A stretch of 64,000 nt of DNA, taken from NCBI GenBank assembly GCA_963989245.1, contig OZ022342.1, positions 4,982,043 to 5,046,042 on the forward strand. Reading direction: 5' to 3'. The notes below the pieces were generated by a model that ran no database searches, was not told the DNA's origin, and saw nothing but the letters and a program-made list of their open reading frames with translations. Of the stretch, positions 53,172 through 64,000 are shown in pieces. Every line of letters starts with the position of its first letter. The stretch's first letter is position 1. The position numbers and the translations under genes are program-made. This stretch comes from Nansenia antarctica (taxonomy: Eukaryota > Chordata > Actinopteri > Argentiniformes > Microstomatidae).

Positions 53172-54477
53172 TCCTGGCGCCCTGTGATTCAGCCTAATAA
53201 TACCCATCCCAGCCTTCTGGTCTGAGGGTTCAGCTCATAGAGCCCAGCGCTCTGTTCGGGAAAATGAGGAATCAGGAATCAGAAGTGAGAGATCTGGATG
53301 TCCCCTGGACCCCTGCCGAGGGCCTCTGTGTGTCATTGTGAAAGAGATGACGGCCACCGAAACCTCTGGTGACACTCAGACAGGAAACAACGGTCCTCTC
53401 TGTGGCCTGTCCACCCAGGCCGTGCCCTCAAAACCACCATTCCCCACAGTTGATTTTTTGGGATATGAAATTGAGCATCCTAAGAACCTATAGAACCTTC
53501 TAGAGTAGACTTTGTGAGTAATGCTCATTTACATTTGGATTTTCATCCCCTCGTAATAGTAAAACTGTACACGTTGAATTCCATTTACAATACATTACCA
53601 CCCCTCTGATGTGGGCTATTAATATCAATATAATATCAATTAAATCCCTTACTGTGTATGTGTGTGTGTGTGTGTGTATTCGAATAGCAGACATAATATG
53701 GGCAACCGATGATGTAATTATTACTACCTTTCATCAGGCCTTGCTTTTTGGGAAGCTGTCTAGTTAATGTCTGGTTTTATTAAGGAAGAAGAAGAAGAAT
53801 AAGGAGAAGGAGAAGAAGTTTGAGTACTAGCCTTTAGAAATTGGTAAAATTAAGGAAGCTTTTAGTTCCCCAGTTAATTCAGTGAGTTATAGAAAGCCCT
53901 GATGTTTAGCCCTCTGTGGTAATTTGTGTCTACCAGCTCGATGAGCACCTTCTGCACTCCTAGAGAGTGTACCACTGCTACCACGGTTACAACTGCTACC
54001 GCTACATGCTACTGGAAAACTACTGAGGGAAACGGTAAGAGCCTGGCTGACTAGGACCTAGAAAGAGACTGGAGGCGCTTCCTCTTGGATAGTCGACATC
54101 CTTTGATAGAAATAGTAATTAGTTGAGTTATGAAAGAGGTTTTTCTTCTGGTGGTTTTCTAGTGCTAAACTACCTCATGTCCCTCTGTTATAGTTACCTG
54201 CTGTTGAACGGTCTGAAACATTGATGCAATCAGACAGTTTGGCCTTCGTACAGTAGGTCACTGGGGAGAGGTTAGGTGGCATTATAGCTTCTGGTATTTT
54301 TATTTATTTTGCTATTAAGATTTGTATTGCTTACTTTTAACATTTAAACAAGACATACATTTAACATAGTACATTTAAAGTACATTAAAAAGGACAATAC
54401 TACAAAACAGAAATAAAAAAGAAACACAGGGAGGGGGAGGGGGGGTGCAAGGGTGACACCCAGAACCATTATACACC

Positions 54478-54622
54478 GTCACCTTCTTAAAATAATGGCT
54501 TAAGTCACTTTTGAGGAAAATTATGTTTTTGCCTAAATATTGCATATTCTAGATTTGGTTCAGTTTATCCCGTTTATCGCAAAACTTGAAAATATGACTT
54601 AAGCCATTATTTTAAGAAGGTG
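54478..54622. mobile_element. MITE with AAGAAGGT termini
   Basis: Inverted ends CACCTTCTTAAAATAATGGC.. and ..GCCATTATTTTAAGAAGGTG, about 28 bp each, 145 bp in all. A second copy lies at 46563. Confidence 0.8.
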
Positions 54623-55635
54623 ACAACATTCATCATAATCCATTCAAGCCCTCAAAATCAGGATTCAAAATAAGATCATAATTAAATAATAAACTAGTGG
54701 TCCTCCAGGCCCTTATCAAAACCTTTTAACAAGTCCAGGTGTTCCTTCAGCCATGAATCCCTGGAAAAGCAGGCTGGTTTACATTCCATTCCTCCAGTTT
54801 GTAAGAATTAGTCTTTTAGTAGATAAGCAACTAAAACCCAATGTCCAGAGCTGGTCAACAACAACTCCGATACTGTTGTCTGGTTTTTGGCCCAGAAGGG
54901 TCTATGCTATGGGACATACTGGGAAATTAACATTAAAAAAACTTTGAAATTAGAGATATTACTTCTATCTAGCTTCTAGTATTTGATTTGTTACATACAG
55001 TACATGTTGTTAATCTTGAGAATGTATTGGGGAAAAAGCAAATTCACTACTTGACACAATTTATGATAGTATACTGTAGACAGTGAATCTAACAAGTATA
55101 GCCACCAATTCCACCATGCAATGAAAACAGTTATAGTCCAGTTGAAAAGTAAAATGAAATGAAAATGAATGAAAGTAAAAGTAACAAAGCTGCTGGTAAG
55201 GTATGAGATTAAAGAATAGCGTGAACGTGGTCAAAACATAGTTTTTCCTAAACTAACCTGTTTCCATTGGCCCATGTGCAACTAATTGTCTACCTAATAT
55301 ACACCTGGGCCTATCCTATCACCTCACCATGTGACAATCAATTACGAATAAAACACAAATAATTATACAACCCAAAAAAAATAAAATAAACATTATTCAT
55401 AACATAAATAACCAAAAACATAAAATAAACATGAATCATGAAATATAAATATAACTCAAAACATTATACATAAATCATCCAAAATAAAAGGCCAAAGTAA
55501 AAATGGGCATAACAACAAGAGAGACGGTCCTTCTACATCAGTTATCTGAGCAGTAGGTCTGTCTATTATTACCACTTGAACGCTTGTTTGTCTACTTTGT
55601 GAGCACCTTACTTTTGTTTGACATCTCGTGAGCTT

Positions 55636-55866
55636 AGAATTATAAGGTTCTATCTCCGTTTAGGGCAGTTCAGAGATATTGAGCATCAAAGTTTTTACAT
55701 TCCATTATGTTTTGTGAGATGGAATCTTTGTATTTTATGAATTACTAACTCAAAAATGTCAACATTTTAAAAATAACACCACACAGGCATTAATAAACAC
55801 CTAATGGATCAGATTATGTAAAAAAATAAATTTTGACAAAAATGGAGATTAGAACCTTATAATTCT
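55636..55866. mobile_element. MITE with AGAATTATAAGGTTCTA termini
   Basis: Inverted ends AGAATTATAAGGTTCTATCT and AGAACCTTATAATTCT, about 22 bp, around AT-rich non-coding sequence. Confidence 0.75.
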
Positions 55867-57122
55867 AAAGTCACGATTGAATACCTTCAATCCATAGTTT
55901 GTTATATTATTATTATATGGATTATAATCCATTATATAGAGAATGTTTTAAATGCATTTTTGGATAATACCAGTCAACACAAAGCCAATAAAGGCACTTA
56001 CTAGATATATAGATACTGACCAGAATGAATGATTGTTACTCTGAATGTTTTTTTTTACTGGTGTGAAACATTCTTCTGTGCAAACAAACAACCTTTTTAG
56101 ATAACCTACTCCAGTTGTTTCAGCAGATTATGTGAGAGGATGATTACGAAAGTACTGGTGAAACAAGCACAATGTTAGCACATCGATCTGTAGTAATGTT
56201 GGTCAAACAGATATGCTGCAGACAAGGAGTGCAACATTTCCTGTTGCGACGCACTCTCTGTATCCTGTTTTCCACAGTCAGTGGTCATACATCTCATCCC
56301 CTTGTGAGAGGATCTGTGTCGGTGCTTTCTTGTGACCAACACTGTGTGTCAGCCCTCTGCCCTCTGCCTCACAGCATTAACTCATTCTGGCATTCACATG
56401 TGACTGCGGCATAATGTTTTGTACTGTATGTTTACTATCATTTAGTTTCAATCAACAACTCCTGACAGATTTGAGTGTTAACTGAACGACAACTCCTGAC
56501 AGATTTGATGAGTGTTAACTGAAAATAGTGTGTTGTTTAATGCAATAACCAATAAAAAAAAAAGTATACTGTGATCCGTATGTTTGATGTATTATTTATG
56601 GGCCTATGTGAGACTGCTAAATGTGTCACAGAATGTCTATTCACAGGACTGTTAAAGACAGAAGGTGTAGCTACCTTGGGAGTCTGTGTAGTTAGTAAGA
56701 GGTGTCGATGCGACGGTTGGCGTGTAAAGGAGGTTTTCGCCCTCAGAGATGGTGTCAACAAGCTCCATTAAAATACAGAAGCATCTGTCGTATTTCCACA
56801 GATTCTTGGGTTTCCATGAAATCAAGCAACACAACCACTGTGATCTAATGTCAAAGCTTCTTCTGTTGTGTATTATTTTGGCCTGGGAAAAAAGTTTGAA
56901 AACTGTTGCCATGTAGTCACATTGCCTGTTTGTGGTCACTGCTATGGTGGCAAGTGTTACACACCCTGAACTGACTATTGTAAGACAACAGCACTGGGCG
57001 ATCCAGGCCACACAGTGTGACACTCATGAATGGAAATTCACTGAAATATGGATGGAATCTCCTAGAAGACATCATCATCTGCTGTATTTTCCCAAGTGAG
57101 CTGATGTGATCTGCTATGTCTG

Positions 57123-57154
<32 letters not shown>

Positions 57155-57300
57155 TTTATTTGTATAGTACTTTACATCAAAGTGCTTTACAATAGGTAAG
57201 CAACAATTTAAAACAATTTAAAACAACTATTTCAATTTAAAAACACACATCATTTCACAGCACAAATACACAGGCTATGGCATATAGACAACAGAAAACA
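57123..57300 (-). mobile_element. LINE 3' end, reverse orientation
   Basis: AAT repeats, then CTTTATTTGTATAGTAC and AAAGTGCTTTACAATAGG: the reversed tail of an L2-type LINE. Confidence 0.6.
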
Positions 57301-57565
57301 GGTGGGTCTTTAACTTAGTTTTGAACACTTTCACATAGAGAAAGATAAGAAAGGGAAATGCAGATTGCCTCTTGCATACTGTACAGGCACAGTGAAAAGG
57401 ACCTAATGGATCAAGAAGATGAAATACGTAAACATGACTGAGATTACTGATAGTAATGAGGCTTTAGTATGGATGCTCACAAATGGAGTCATTCACATGG
57501 CAGCCCAGTAAGGAACCGAATCTGAGAAATAATTTCCCAGTTCCTCTTTTTCGTAGCGTGTCATT

Positions 57566-57618
<53 letters not shown>

Positions 57619-57909
57619 GCGTGGGTAGGAACGCATGTGTGCAAAAGATTGTGTAGCACACTAAAAAAGGTCCTCTATGTGTGTAGAGCAAAGACACATC
57701 GTTTTATCAAGGGAGACATCCAGACCAAATAAAGTATTCATAGCAGTAGTTGAGCATGTTAGTTCACGATACAGTTATCTAGTTACCATACAATAATTGC
57801 TCCCAGAATAGTACACAACAAATCGTGATCTCAGACAATGGTCTGTTACAATGATGATGATGAAGATGAAGATGAAAAAGAAGAAGAAGAAGGAGATGAT
57901 GATGGTGAC

Positions 57910-57945
<36 letters not shown>

Positions 57946-59537
57946 AGTGTTTGTGTCCATTATTGAAGCAGTAATACTGAAGTAAGAAGTAATAACAGTA
58001 ATTTTACCATAACAAACACCAGTGATTTTTAAAATGTCATTCAAAACCATTAATTTGCTACATTATGTATGATGCCTGGGGGAGCATTTTTTAATATCCT
58101 CAAATCCAGGTTCAGGACTGGAGAAAAGCTTGAATGACGGCCAAAAGACTCAAATTGAAACAGGCCCGATTCTGACAACTGTGTCGTCTCTTCACTTCCT
58201 GAGGCTTATCACATTGTGTGAAACAATCTCTCTCTGTATTGAGCCATTCATCCGAACACAGAAGTGAAAGTTATTCTGTGTCTTTCTCAAAATGGGATGA
58301 GCATAATGGTGCCTGTATTGGTTTCATCTTGTAGCGTGGTGCCTGTAGCGGACCTGCATGGTGTAGTTTCTAGTATGTGTAGTGTAGAGAAGGTTAGGGA
58401 GACACATACTGGGTGACTGACTGGGTCGTTAACCTGGGTCATCTGGTCAGGCCACACAGCGAGGCCTTTTACAAGCCCCTTTACGCAGATATTCTTATTG
58501 CTAATGCTTACCTGTCTTCACACTGTATATAAACAAATTCAAAAGGAGTGGGGAGGTTACAAATAAATATTTGGGAAACCTTATTGTTTGATTTTTAGAC
58601 AATAACGCATATTATGTGTGTGAGATGTGTGAGGGATTTTTTATCCTCTGAAAATATCTGTGATGAGAATAGCGTGCTGGTGTTGCTGTAACACACACGA
58701 TGTATTAATACTCTCGGAAAATATTAAATGTCATCAGTTTTGCTCAGACAGCTGTGATTAGTGTGGGGGCCAGGGACGGTACAGGCGGTGTGGTTTCAAC
58801 AGCTCTACAAGCGGTAAACTGAGGTAGGGGAAGGGGACAGCAAGAATAGCCATGGCTGGCACAGCACTGAAGCAACAGCAGGGCCGTATTCACCCAAATC
58901 CATCAAAATACGACAAATTCAAGCACTCGATTGTACCACATTAAGATACAGTTGCACTGTACCACAAACCAATAGGCCAAACTGCCGTTTTAGCTGTTAG
59001 CTGTGCATTGTTATAACATTGTAATAACACTGCAACCCCCAAGTGTTATATATATTTTCAAAAAATGTTCTAAAAAGCTTTAGTAATACTTTTATTGAAT
59101 GACAAGTGCCGTGCATTAGGTCATGCATAATCCATCAAGAGAATAAACAACACAATGTAAACACAGTTACAGTGTGTACTGTGATACATGTGTACGTTTT
59201 AATGTTTAAATGTTCAATGAGTTGTCTGGAGGTGGGTGTTTCTGTCAATGCAATTACAGTTTGACCAATCATGGGTATATAATACAAATATAACAAATAT
59301 CGTCGGTATGATTTTAATCTTGCTGTGAGGAGTATTTGAAGAACCTAGTCTTTATCAGTCTGGTACACTCTCTTCCTCTGCCCAGAACGCCCACAGACCT
59401 GAGGTCAGGCTGGTCAGGCTGTGGTCAAGGGGATGTCAAACAGAGATGTCGTGTCAGGGAGAGAACAGACACTCTGGATCACAACCGTGTTCCTGTATAA
59501 CAACTAATCCTGATAACAGAGACGGTTGGGTTGACAA

Positions 59538-59870
59538 TTTTTACATTTACATTTTTGGCATTTAGCAGACGCCTTATTCCAAAGCGACTTACAATCAATA
59601 CATGACTAAGCAAGTGAATCATCAATCCACCAGTCGTAGCAGGAAGAGTAATCTAGCTCAGGCCAGGGGCCATTGGCAGTGATAGAAGGAAAAACATTTA
59701 TTTTTATTTTTATTATTATTATTATTATTTATTTTTTTATTTTTTTATTTTTCTAGACACTGGAGAACAGTGCAAGGAGGGCAGTAGAAGTCATAGGAGA
59801 CACAGTAAAGGGGAAAAGCGGGTGTCTCAGGAGACGCAGTGCTGGGGGTTAGTAGATGTCTCAGGAGGTT
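59538..59870 (+). repeat. Interspersed repeat family A, long copy
   Basis: Same block order as the copy at 44572-44930, with an AT-rich centre (59700-59750). Confidence 0.8.
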
Positions 59871-60540
59871 ATCAGGTTGCTTATTACTAAACTATGAGTC
59901 ATTTCCACTAATTAACCTGTAAGGATTTATCAGAAGTATAGTGTAACTACTGTAAGCAGGGAGAACCTGTACATACTGCATATGTGCCCGGCTCACCTAG
60001 TTGATATTGTGTATGAAACATTGCTCCTTTTGCTCATGGTAATTAAAAATACATTAAAGGTGTACAGATAACGTTCCTTTTCAGTCTTTTTAACACATTA
60101 TTAGCAGGGGAGTTATGAGAGAACTACTCAGTCTTATCAATACTACTTTTAAACACATACAGAGAATAGGATCAGACTTGAGGGATTTCTCATGAAGCAC
60201 CCACCCTCTTTATTCTAATCTGCCTGGGGCAGATTGTCTCGGGAGGTGTTTTATCTCTGCTACTTGATTATTTTAATCTACATTACCCTGCTTTAGGATC
60301 GAAACAGGACGTGGCATTATCTAATCTGACCATCTAACCAACCTGGTCACAGCTAAAATCAGGCACCGGATAGGTCTAAAATTATAGTTACAAAGAGGTC
60401 TACAAAAGGTCTAAAAAGGTCTCTTAAATGTGACTTGTTGAAACTTGTAGGAACCCTGTACAAAGCAAGTCTATCAAAGCCTTTCGGCCTATCAAAGCAG
60501 AGAAACGTCTTGCCTTGCTTTGAGTTACATCCGCTAGCCC

Positions 60541-60542
<2 letters not shown>

Positions 60543-60596
<54 letters not shown>
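60543..60596. repeat. (GT)n microsatellite
   Basis: About 26 uninterrupted GT units, 850 bp upstream of the spi1 start codon. Confidence 0.95.
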
Positions 60597-61330
60597 CAAA
60601 ACTCAACTGGCTAGCTGCTGTCCACAGGGTATAACAGTTGTAGGAAGCACAGTAAGTTTAAATAAATATATTGATTTCACAGACCCAAGCCTCATTTCAA
60701 TAGATGTTTGAATTTATATTTGACTTTTTACAAGCACACTTATTATTGAAAATATTATAGTTACATTGTAATAGAAAATTATTTAAATAAATAAAAATAT
60801 TTTCTAGCACAGTATACATTGCTAAATGAGAATGAAGATTTTTGAGGACCCAAATATCTCCATACAATGATATTGCAGATTTTGATTGAATTTAAACAAA
60901 ATGTCAGAAAACAAATTCCATTTGGTTTGGTTGGCAACATGTGGTCACACTGCAAAGATGCAAAGATTAGATGCAAAGATCCCTGTAACAGCACATGGAA
61001 AGAGACTGGCAGTGCAGACATGCCATGATTGGCTGGAATGGGAGGTGACACGACCAAGCCTTGATAAATGTGAGATTCTAGAATCCCCTCCTGACATATC
61101 ACAAATGACCAAGGGACCTTTACCACCCCAACTCTGGTGCACACACCCACAACGATTTACAGAAGTCGAAAAGTCAAGTTCCTTTTTACAATCCCAGAGT
61201 GGAGCTTACTTATTAGATTGTATTAGATGTACTATACGTAGAGGCCTAGAGAAACAACAGTGTACTGTAGGTATACAAGTGTACACATTAAAGTAGGCAG
61301 AGGAGGACTTTTTTGGTTTTGTTTTGGTGA

Positions 61331-61356
61331 GAGGAAATTTTGTAACGTTGTGCAAT
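61331..61356 (+). promoter_or_regulatory. spi1: Candidate ETS and C/EBP sites upstream of spi1
   Basis: GAGGAAAT (61331-61338) is a PU.1-type ETS core and TTGTGCAAT (61348-61356) fits a C/EBP site. They lie 84-109 bp before the start codon. PU.1 autoregulation and C/EBP-alpha control of the mammalian gene are established; use of these exact sites is inference. They may lie in the 5'UTR rather than the promoter. Confidence 0.35.
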
Positions 61357-61439
61357 GGTGAGGTAAAGGTTTTGAAAGATTGTGAGAGAGAATCGCAAGC
61401 TAAGTGCCTGAGAGTCGGTAGTCTCTAGAAGAAGCCTCC

Positions 61440-61478
61440 ATGTTGCATCCATACAGAATGGAGGGGTACTTCATAACT
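61440..61478 (+). CDS. spi1: spi1 coding exon 1
   Basis: 39 bp: MLHPYRMEGYFIT, then GTAAGT. A second in-frame Met (MEGYF) six codons later corresponds to the mammalian MEGF start, so either could initiate. Confidence 0.93.
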
Positions 61479-64000
61479 GTAAGTATATCTCCATATACCT
61501 GTTCTTTTGTATTACAACTTGGTAGTTGTGGTAATTTATTGAGCTCATCGACGGTACCTGCTTGTGTGATTGTTTGTTTGTTTTGTTTGCGTGTGGATGT
61601 GGATGTATGTGCCCAGCGGTATGTGTAGTATGTAGAGGATAATAATTGCCTCTCTAATAGTGTCAGCTCACCAGCACTCAGATGTGGATAGAAGTTCAAT
61701 AAACATGTATTACCTTTCTTTTTCTAATAGTTCAATCACTGATACAAATCTGTGAACAGATTCAAATGAATGGATAACTTCTAAAACTTTGGAAAAGTAT
61801 AGTACACATACGTAGTATGTTATATATGCATATCTATCTCAAATATTTTTTCATTTTTTTTTTACATTACTTATTTTATATACAATACTATAAAAGTCTA
61901 TTGAAATACATGACAATAGACTGAAGTTACAGTTTTTTGATACAAGATTTCCCAAAATATTTCGATCAGCCCAATACCTCACATTTGATTAAAACACAAT
62001 ATAAAGATAATGATAGAAGGGCATGTAAGCAAACTGCCAACACACACTACTAACGTACGAACAGATCCATATTTTGGATACTTGTGTCAGGGTCTTTTTC
62101 TAATTTCGTGAATTCATTGAACATTGTTTTGCCCTAACAGCCTCCTGATGAGATGTATGATCCTGAGATCTACAGACAGCAGACAGCAGAGTACTCGTAT
62201 CCCTACGTCGTCGATGGAGAAAGCCAAGGAGGTGAGCTTAAACACATTGATCCTATCAATGATACATCCTTATCTGCTGATTTGCATGGTCACAATATGA
62301 ATAGGAAGTTGATATTGTTGACTGTAATGTGATGACACTGAAGATGAATTCCCAGTGCTTTGTTGAAGTTGCTGTCAGAGTGTACTGTATACTACCTAAA
62401 ATGATTTCAGCCTGATACTAAATATTTTGCAGTCAGTTTCAGTGAGGGGAAGACTGACGACCCTCCTACAGTCATGGGGTTGACCTGATATTGGAGTTAA
62501 TACATAAAAAGTAGCAAGATACAGTAGCGCAGCTGGAGACGAATATGTTGGCCCCATGGAGTACAGGAAACAGATGCTTTTTCTCTCGGGCGCTCAGACT
62601 ACAGACCTACAGAACAACCTAGAACAACTTCTCCCCCATGGGGTTTGTTAGGTTATTTACTTTCTCTTGCATTCAACTGATCCTAAAATGATAGTAATGA
62701 AAAAAACTGAAAATAAAATAAAATGTTACTTTAATTTGTATTATCTGATTATTCTCATTGAATGGATCGATGTAATTATACATTTATAAGTACAACAATG
62801 TTGTACAAGCTTGACAATGTTATTACAATGTTATTATAAATGTATTTTTTTTAGATGATACAAAAAAGCATGATGCATCTAGATGTTTAATAACGATGAG
62901 CTGTGGATCTTGTAAAGCGTAAATATTTATTTAAATAGAGTTTATCATAACAATGGCCATCACTATTTCACATAATGGAAAGTTTGGGTCAGTTCTATTT
63001 TAAATAATTACTTGCAGGAGTAGAATCTAGTCTGTTTTTATCATTTTCTGAACATTTTTATATGACATTTGATTATTATAACAATGGCAAGTGGCAAAGG
63101 TTATAGTATGTTCAAAATATCACCTCAATTCACTTTCACATCTTGATAAATTTGTGGTGTTGTGTCAAATACAAAAGATCACTATAAGAACATTTTTACA
63201 CACAGCAAACATTTTAAAACATTGACAATTGAGTAAAAAAGAAAGAAAAACAAGAACAACTGTCAAGGCAGAGATGGTGTGAACAGGAAACAGCATAATG
63301 CATTTTGCTGAAGACTCCAAATTCTAATATTTATATCAAGCAGGATAAATCTAAGAGCATCGAATGCAAAACTACTGTAGTTCATAGGCAGGCATAATCT
63401 GTTATAGTTTGGAGTTGTTTACTCTACAGTTTGCCTATTGCAACAGAAAACCTAAACACCATGCTTGCGCCGTCAACGGAAGTTTGTGTTCACATGCTTT
63501 GTGCCATGTTGTGGAGTTGCAATACCTTTTCTGTTAACACTTTATGTTTGCAATGAGTATTGTTATTATTGGTACACCACATTTACATGAAAAACCCTAG
63601 CCCTAACCCTAACCATCACATCTAATTACAACGTCATACGGACATTGTGAAAACGTTTTTTCTTTGTCAAACATTTGTGACCAACTCTGTACATTTCATA
63701 TTACCATGTTGTCCTCCTACCTCATACAGGATGAACATGATGAACATGTTTAACCATTTTATAGACTAAGTAATCAAGGGAACAGGAATAATAATAATAA
63801 TAATAATAATAATAACTAATAACTTGTATTTGTACAGCACTTTTCCTGCAAACGTTGCAGCTCAAGCTTTGATGAACTGTTTTGTTAACAACACATTAAC
63901 ACAGTTTATTTCTACCCCTCTGGTCAGAACACTGGGACTACCACCCACATCATGTCCATCATGCAGAGTTTGGTGAGCTGCCAGACAGTCACTTCACAGA
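61440..64000 (+). CDS. spi1: spi1 (PU.1) ETS transcription factor, first three coding exons, partial
   Basis: PU.1 directs myeloid and B-lineage development. Exons 61440-61478, 62141-62231 and 63928-64000 join in frame. They encode MLHPYRMEGYFIT, then PPDEMYDPEIYRQQTAEYSY and PYVVDGESQG, then EHWDYHPHHVHHAEFGELPD and SHFT. This is the acidic N-terminal activation region of vertebrate PU.1 (human has comparable EGF, YQRQTHEYYPYL, DGESHSDHYWDFHPHHVHSE). The glutamine-rich, PEST and ETS DNA-binding parts lie right of the window. Adjacency to slc39a13 matches the mammalian order. Teleosts often have spi1a and spi1b; the neighbourhood favours spi1b, but I did not verify this. Confidence 0.95.
62141..62231 (+). 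CDS. spi1: spi1 coding exon 2
   Basis: 91 bp between GCCCTAACAG and GTGAGC. Encodes PPDEMYDPEIYRQQTAEYSY, PYVVDGESQG and one base more. Confidence 0.95.
62232..63927 (+). other. spi1 intron 2
   Basis: AT-rich. Contains a short telomere-like CCCTAA patch (63596-63616) and an ATA repeat with a LINE-like tail (63790-63860). No other feature seen. Confidence 0.6.
63928..64000 (+). CDS. spi1: spi1 coding exon 3, cut by the window edge
   Basis: Starts after TCTGGTCAG. Completes Glu, then HWDYHPHHVHHAEFGELPDS, HFT and on past the edge. HWDYHPHHVH is the most conserved part of the PU.1 N-terminus. Confidence 0.95.

Larger units (their letters stand above)
49641..61439. other. Intergenic region between slc39a13 and spi1
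   Basis: No gene seen. It holds telomere-like inverted elements, a GATA-rich minisatellite, GT tracts, two MITEs, a LINE tail and a family A repeat, listed separately. Stretches without a feature: 53200-54470, 54640-55630, 55870-57120 and 58060-59530. Any spi1 enhancers would be expected here, but I cannot identify them. Confidence 0.6.

Noticed and set aside
60886..61296. 136-codon open frame upstream of spi1
   Set aside because: No recognisable domain, start context or splice signals; it lies in the presumed promoter or 5'UTR region of spi1. Conservation would be needed to revive it.

Overview
The window is a piece of a teleost fish chromosome. It has intron-rich vertebrate genes with GT-AG splice sites, long microsatellites, V-core tRNA-derived SINEs, Tc1-like and piggyBac-like relics, L2/CR1-type LINE tails and a young Ty3/gypsy (Mag-type) element. 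I cannot fix the species from the sequence.

Four protein-coding genes are supported exon by exon. (1) gas2, plus strand, about 1216-12752 and starting left of the window: last CH-domain exon, a greatly expanded Pro/Ser/Thr linker, and the two exons of the GAS2 microtubule-binding domain. (2) tmem178b, minus strand, 23052-18566: complete, four exons, 306 codons, with a probable long 3'UTR down to about 15.4 kb; it converges on gas2. (3) slc39a13 (ZIP13), minus strand, about 49.6 kb to 31417: complete, one non-coding and nine coding exons, 378 codons. (4) spi1 (PU.1), plus strand, from 61440 and running off the right edge: first three coding exons. slc39a13 and spi1 lie head to head across about 12 kb; SPI1 and SLC39A13 are also neighbours in mammals.

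The rest is intron or intergenic DNA rich in repeats. The most striking structure is in gas2. The last 33 bp of the first GAS2-domain exon, with its splice donor and 12 intron bases, has been multiplied into an array of 17 extra 45/47-bp copies. Nearly every copy keeps the same exon end and donor, and the array is open in all three forward frames. A young LTR retrotransposon with identical LTRs and a perfect 5-bp target duplication, but lacking its integrase core, landed inside this array.

Other unusual structures are: a 28-copy 31/34-bp minisatellite upstream of spi1 in which every unit carries a GATA motif; a family of inverted-repeat elements filled with telomere-like repeats, two of them in TA-rich DNA and in opposite orientation; two V-SINEs lying 12-20 nt from the splice donors of slc39a13 coding exons 3 and 5; a MITE in the gas2 3'UTR carrying TGACGTC repeats and a poly(A) signal; an 18-bp minisatellite of about 47 copies that replaces the middle of a LINE; and a three-level nest of transposons at 41.3-42.8 kb.

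The four genes share no obvious pathway: cytoskeleton, membrane protein, ER/Golgi metal transport, and myeloid/lymphoid transcription factor. They are neighbours rather than an operon-like unit. Assignments rest on reading translations against remembered family features; no search was run.
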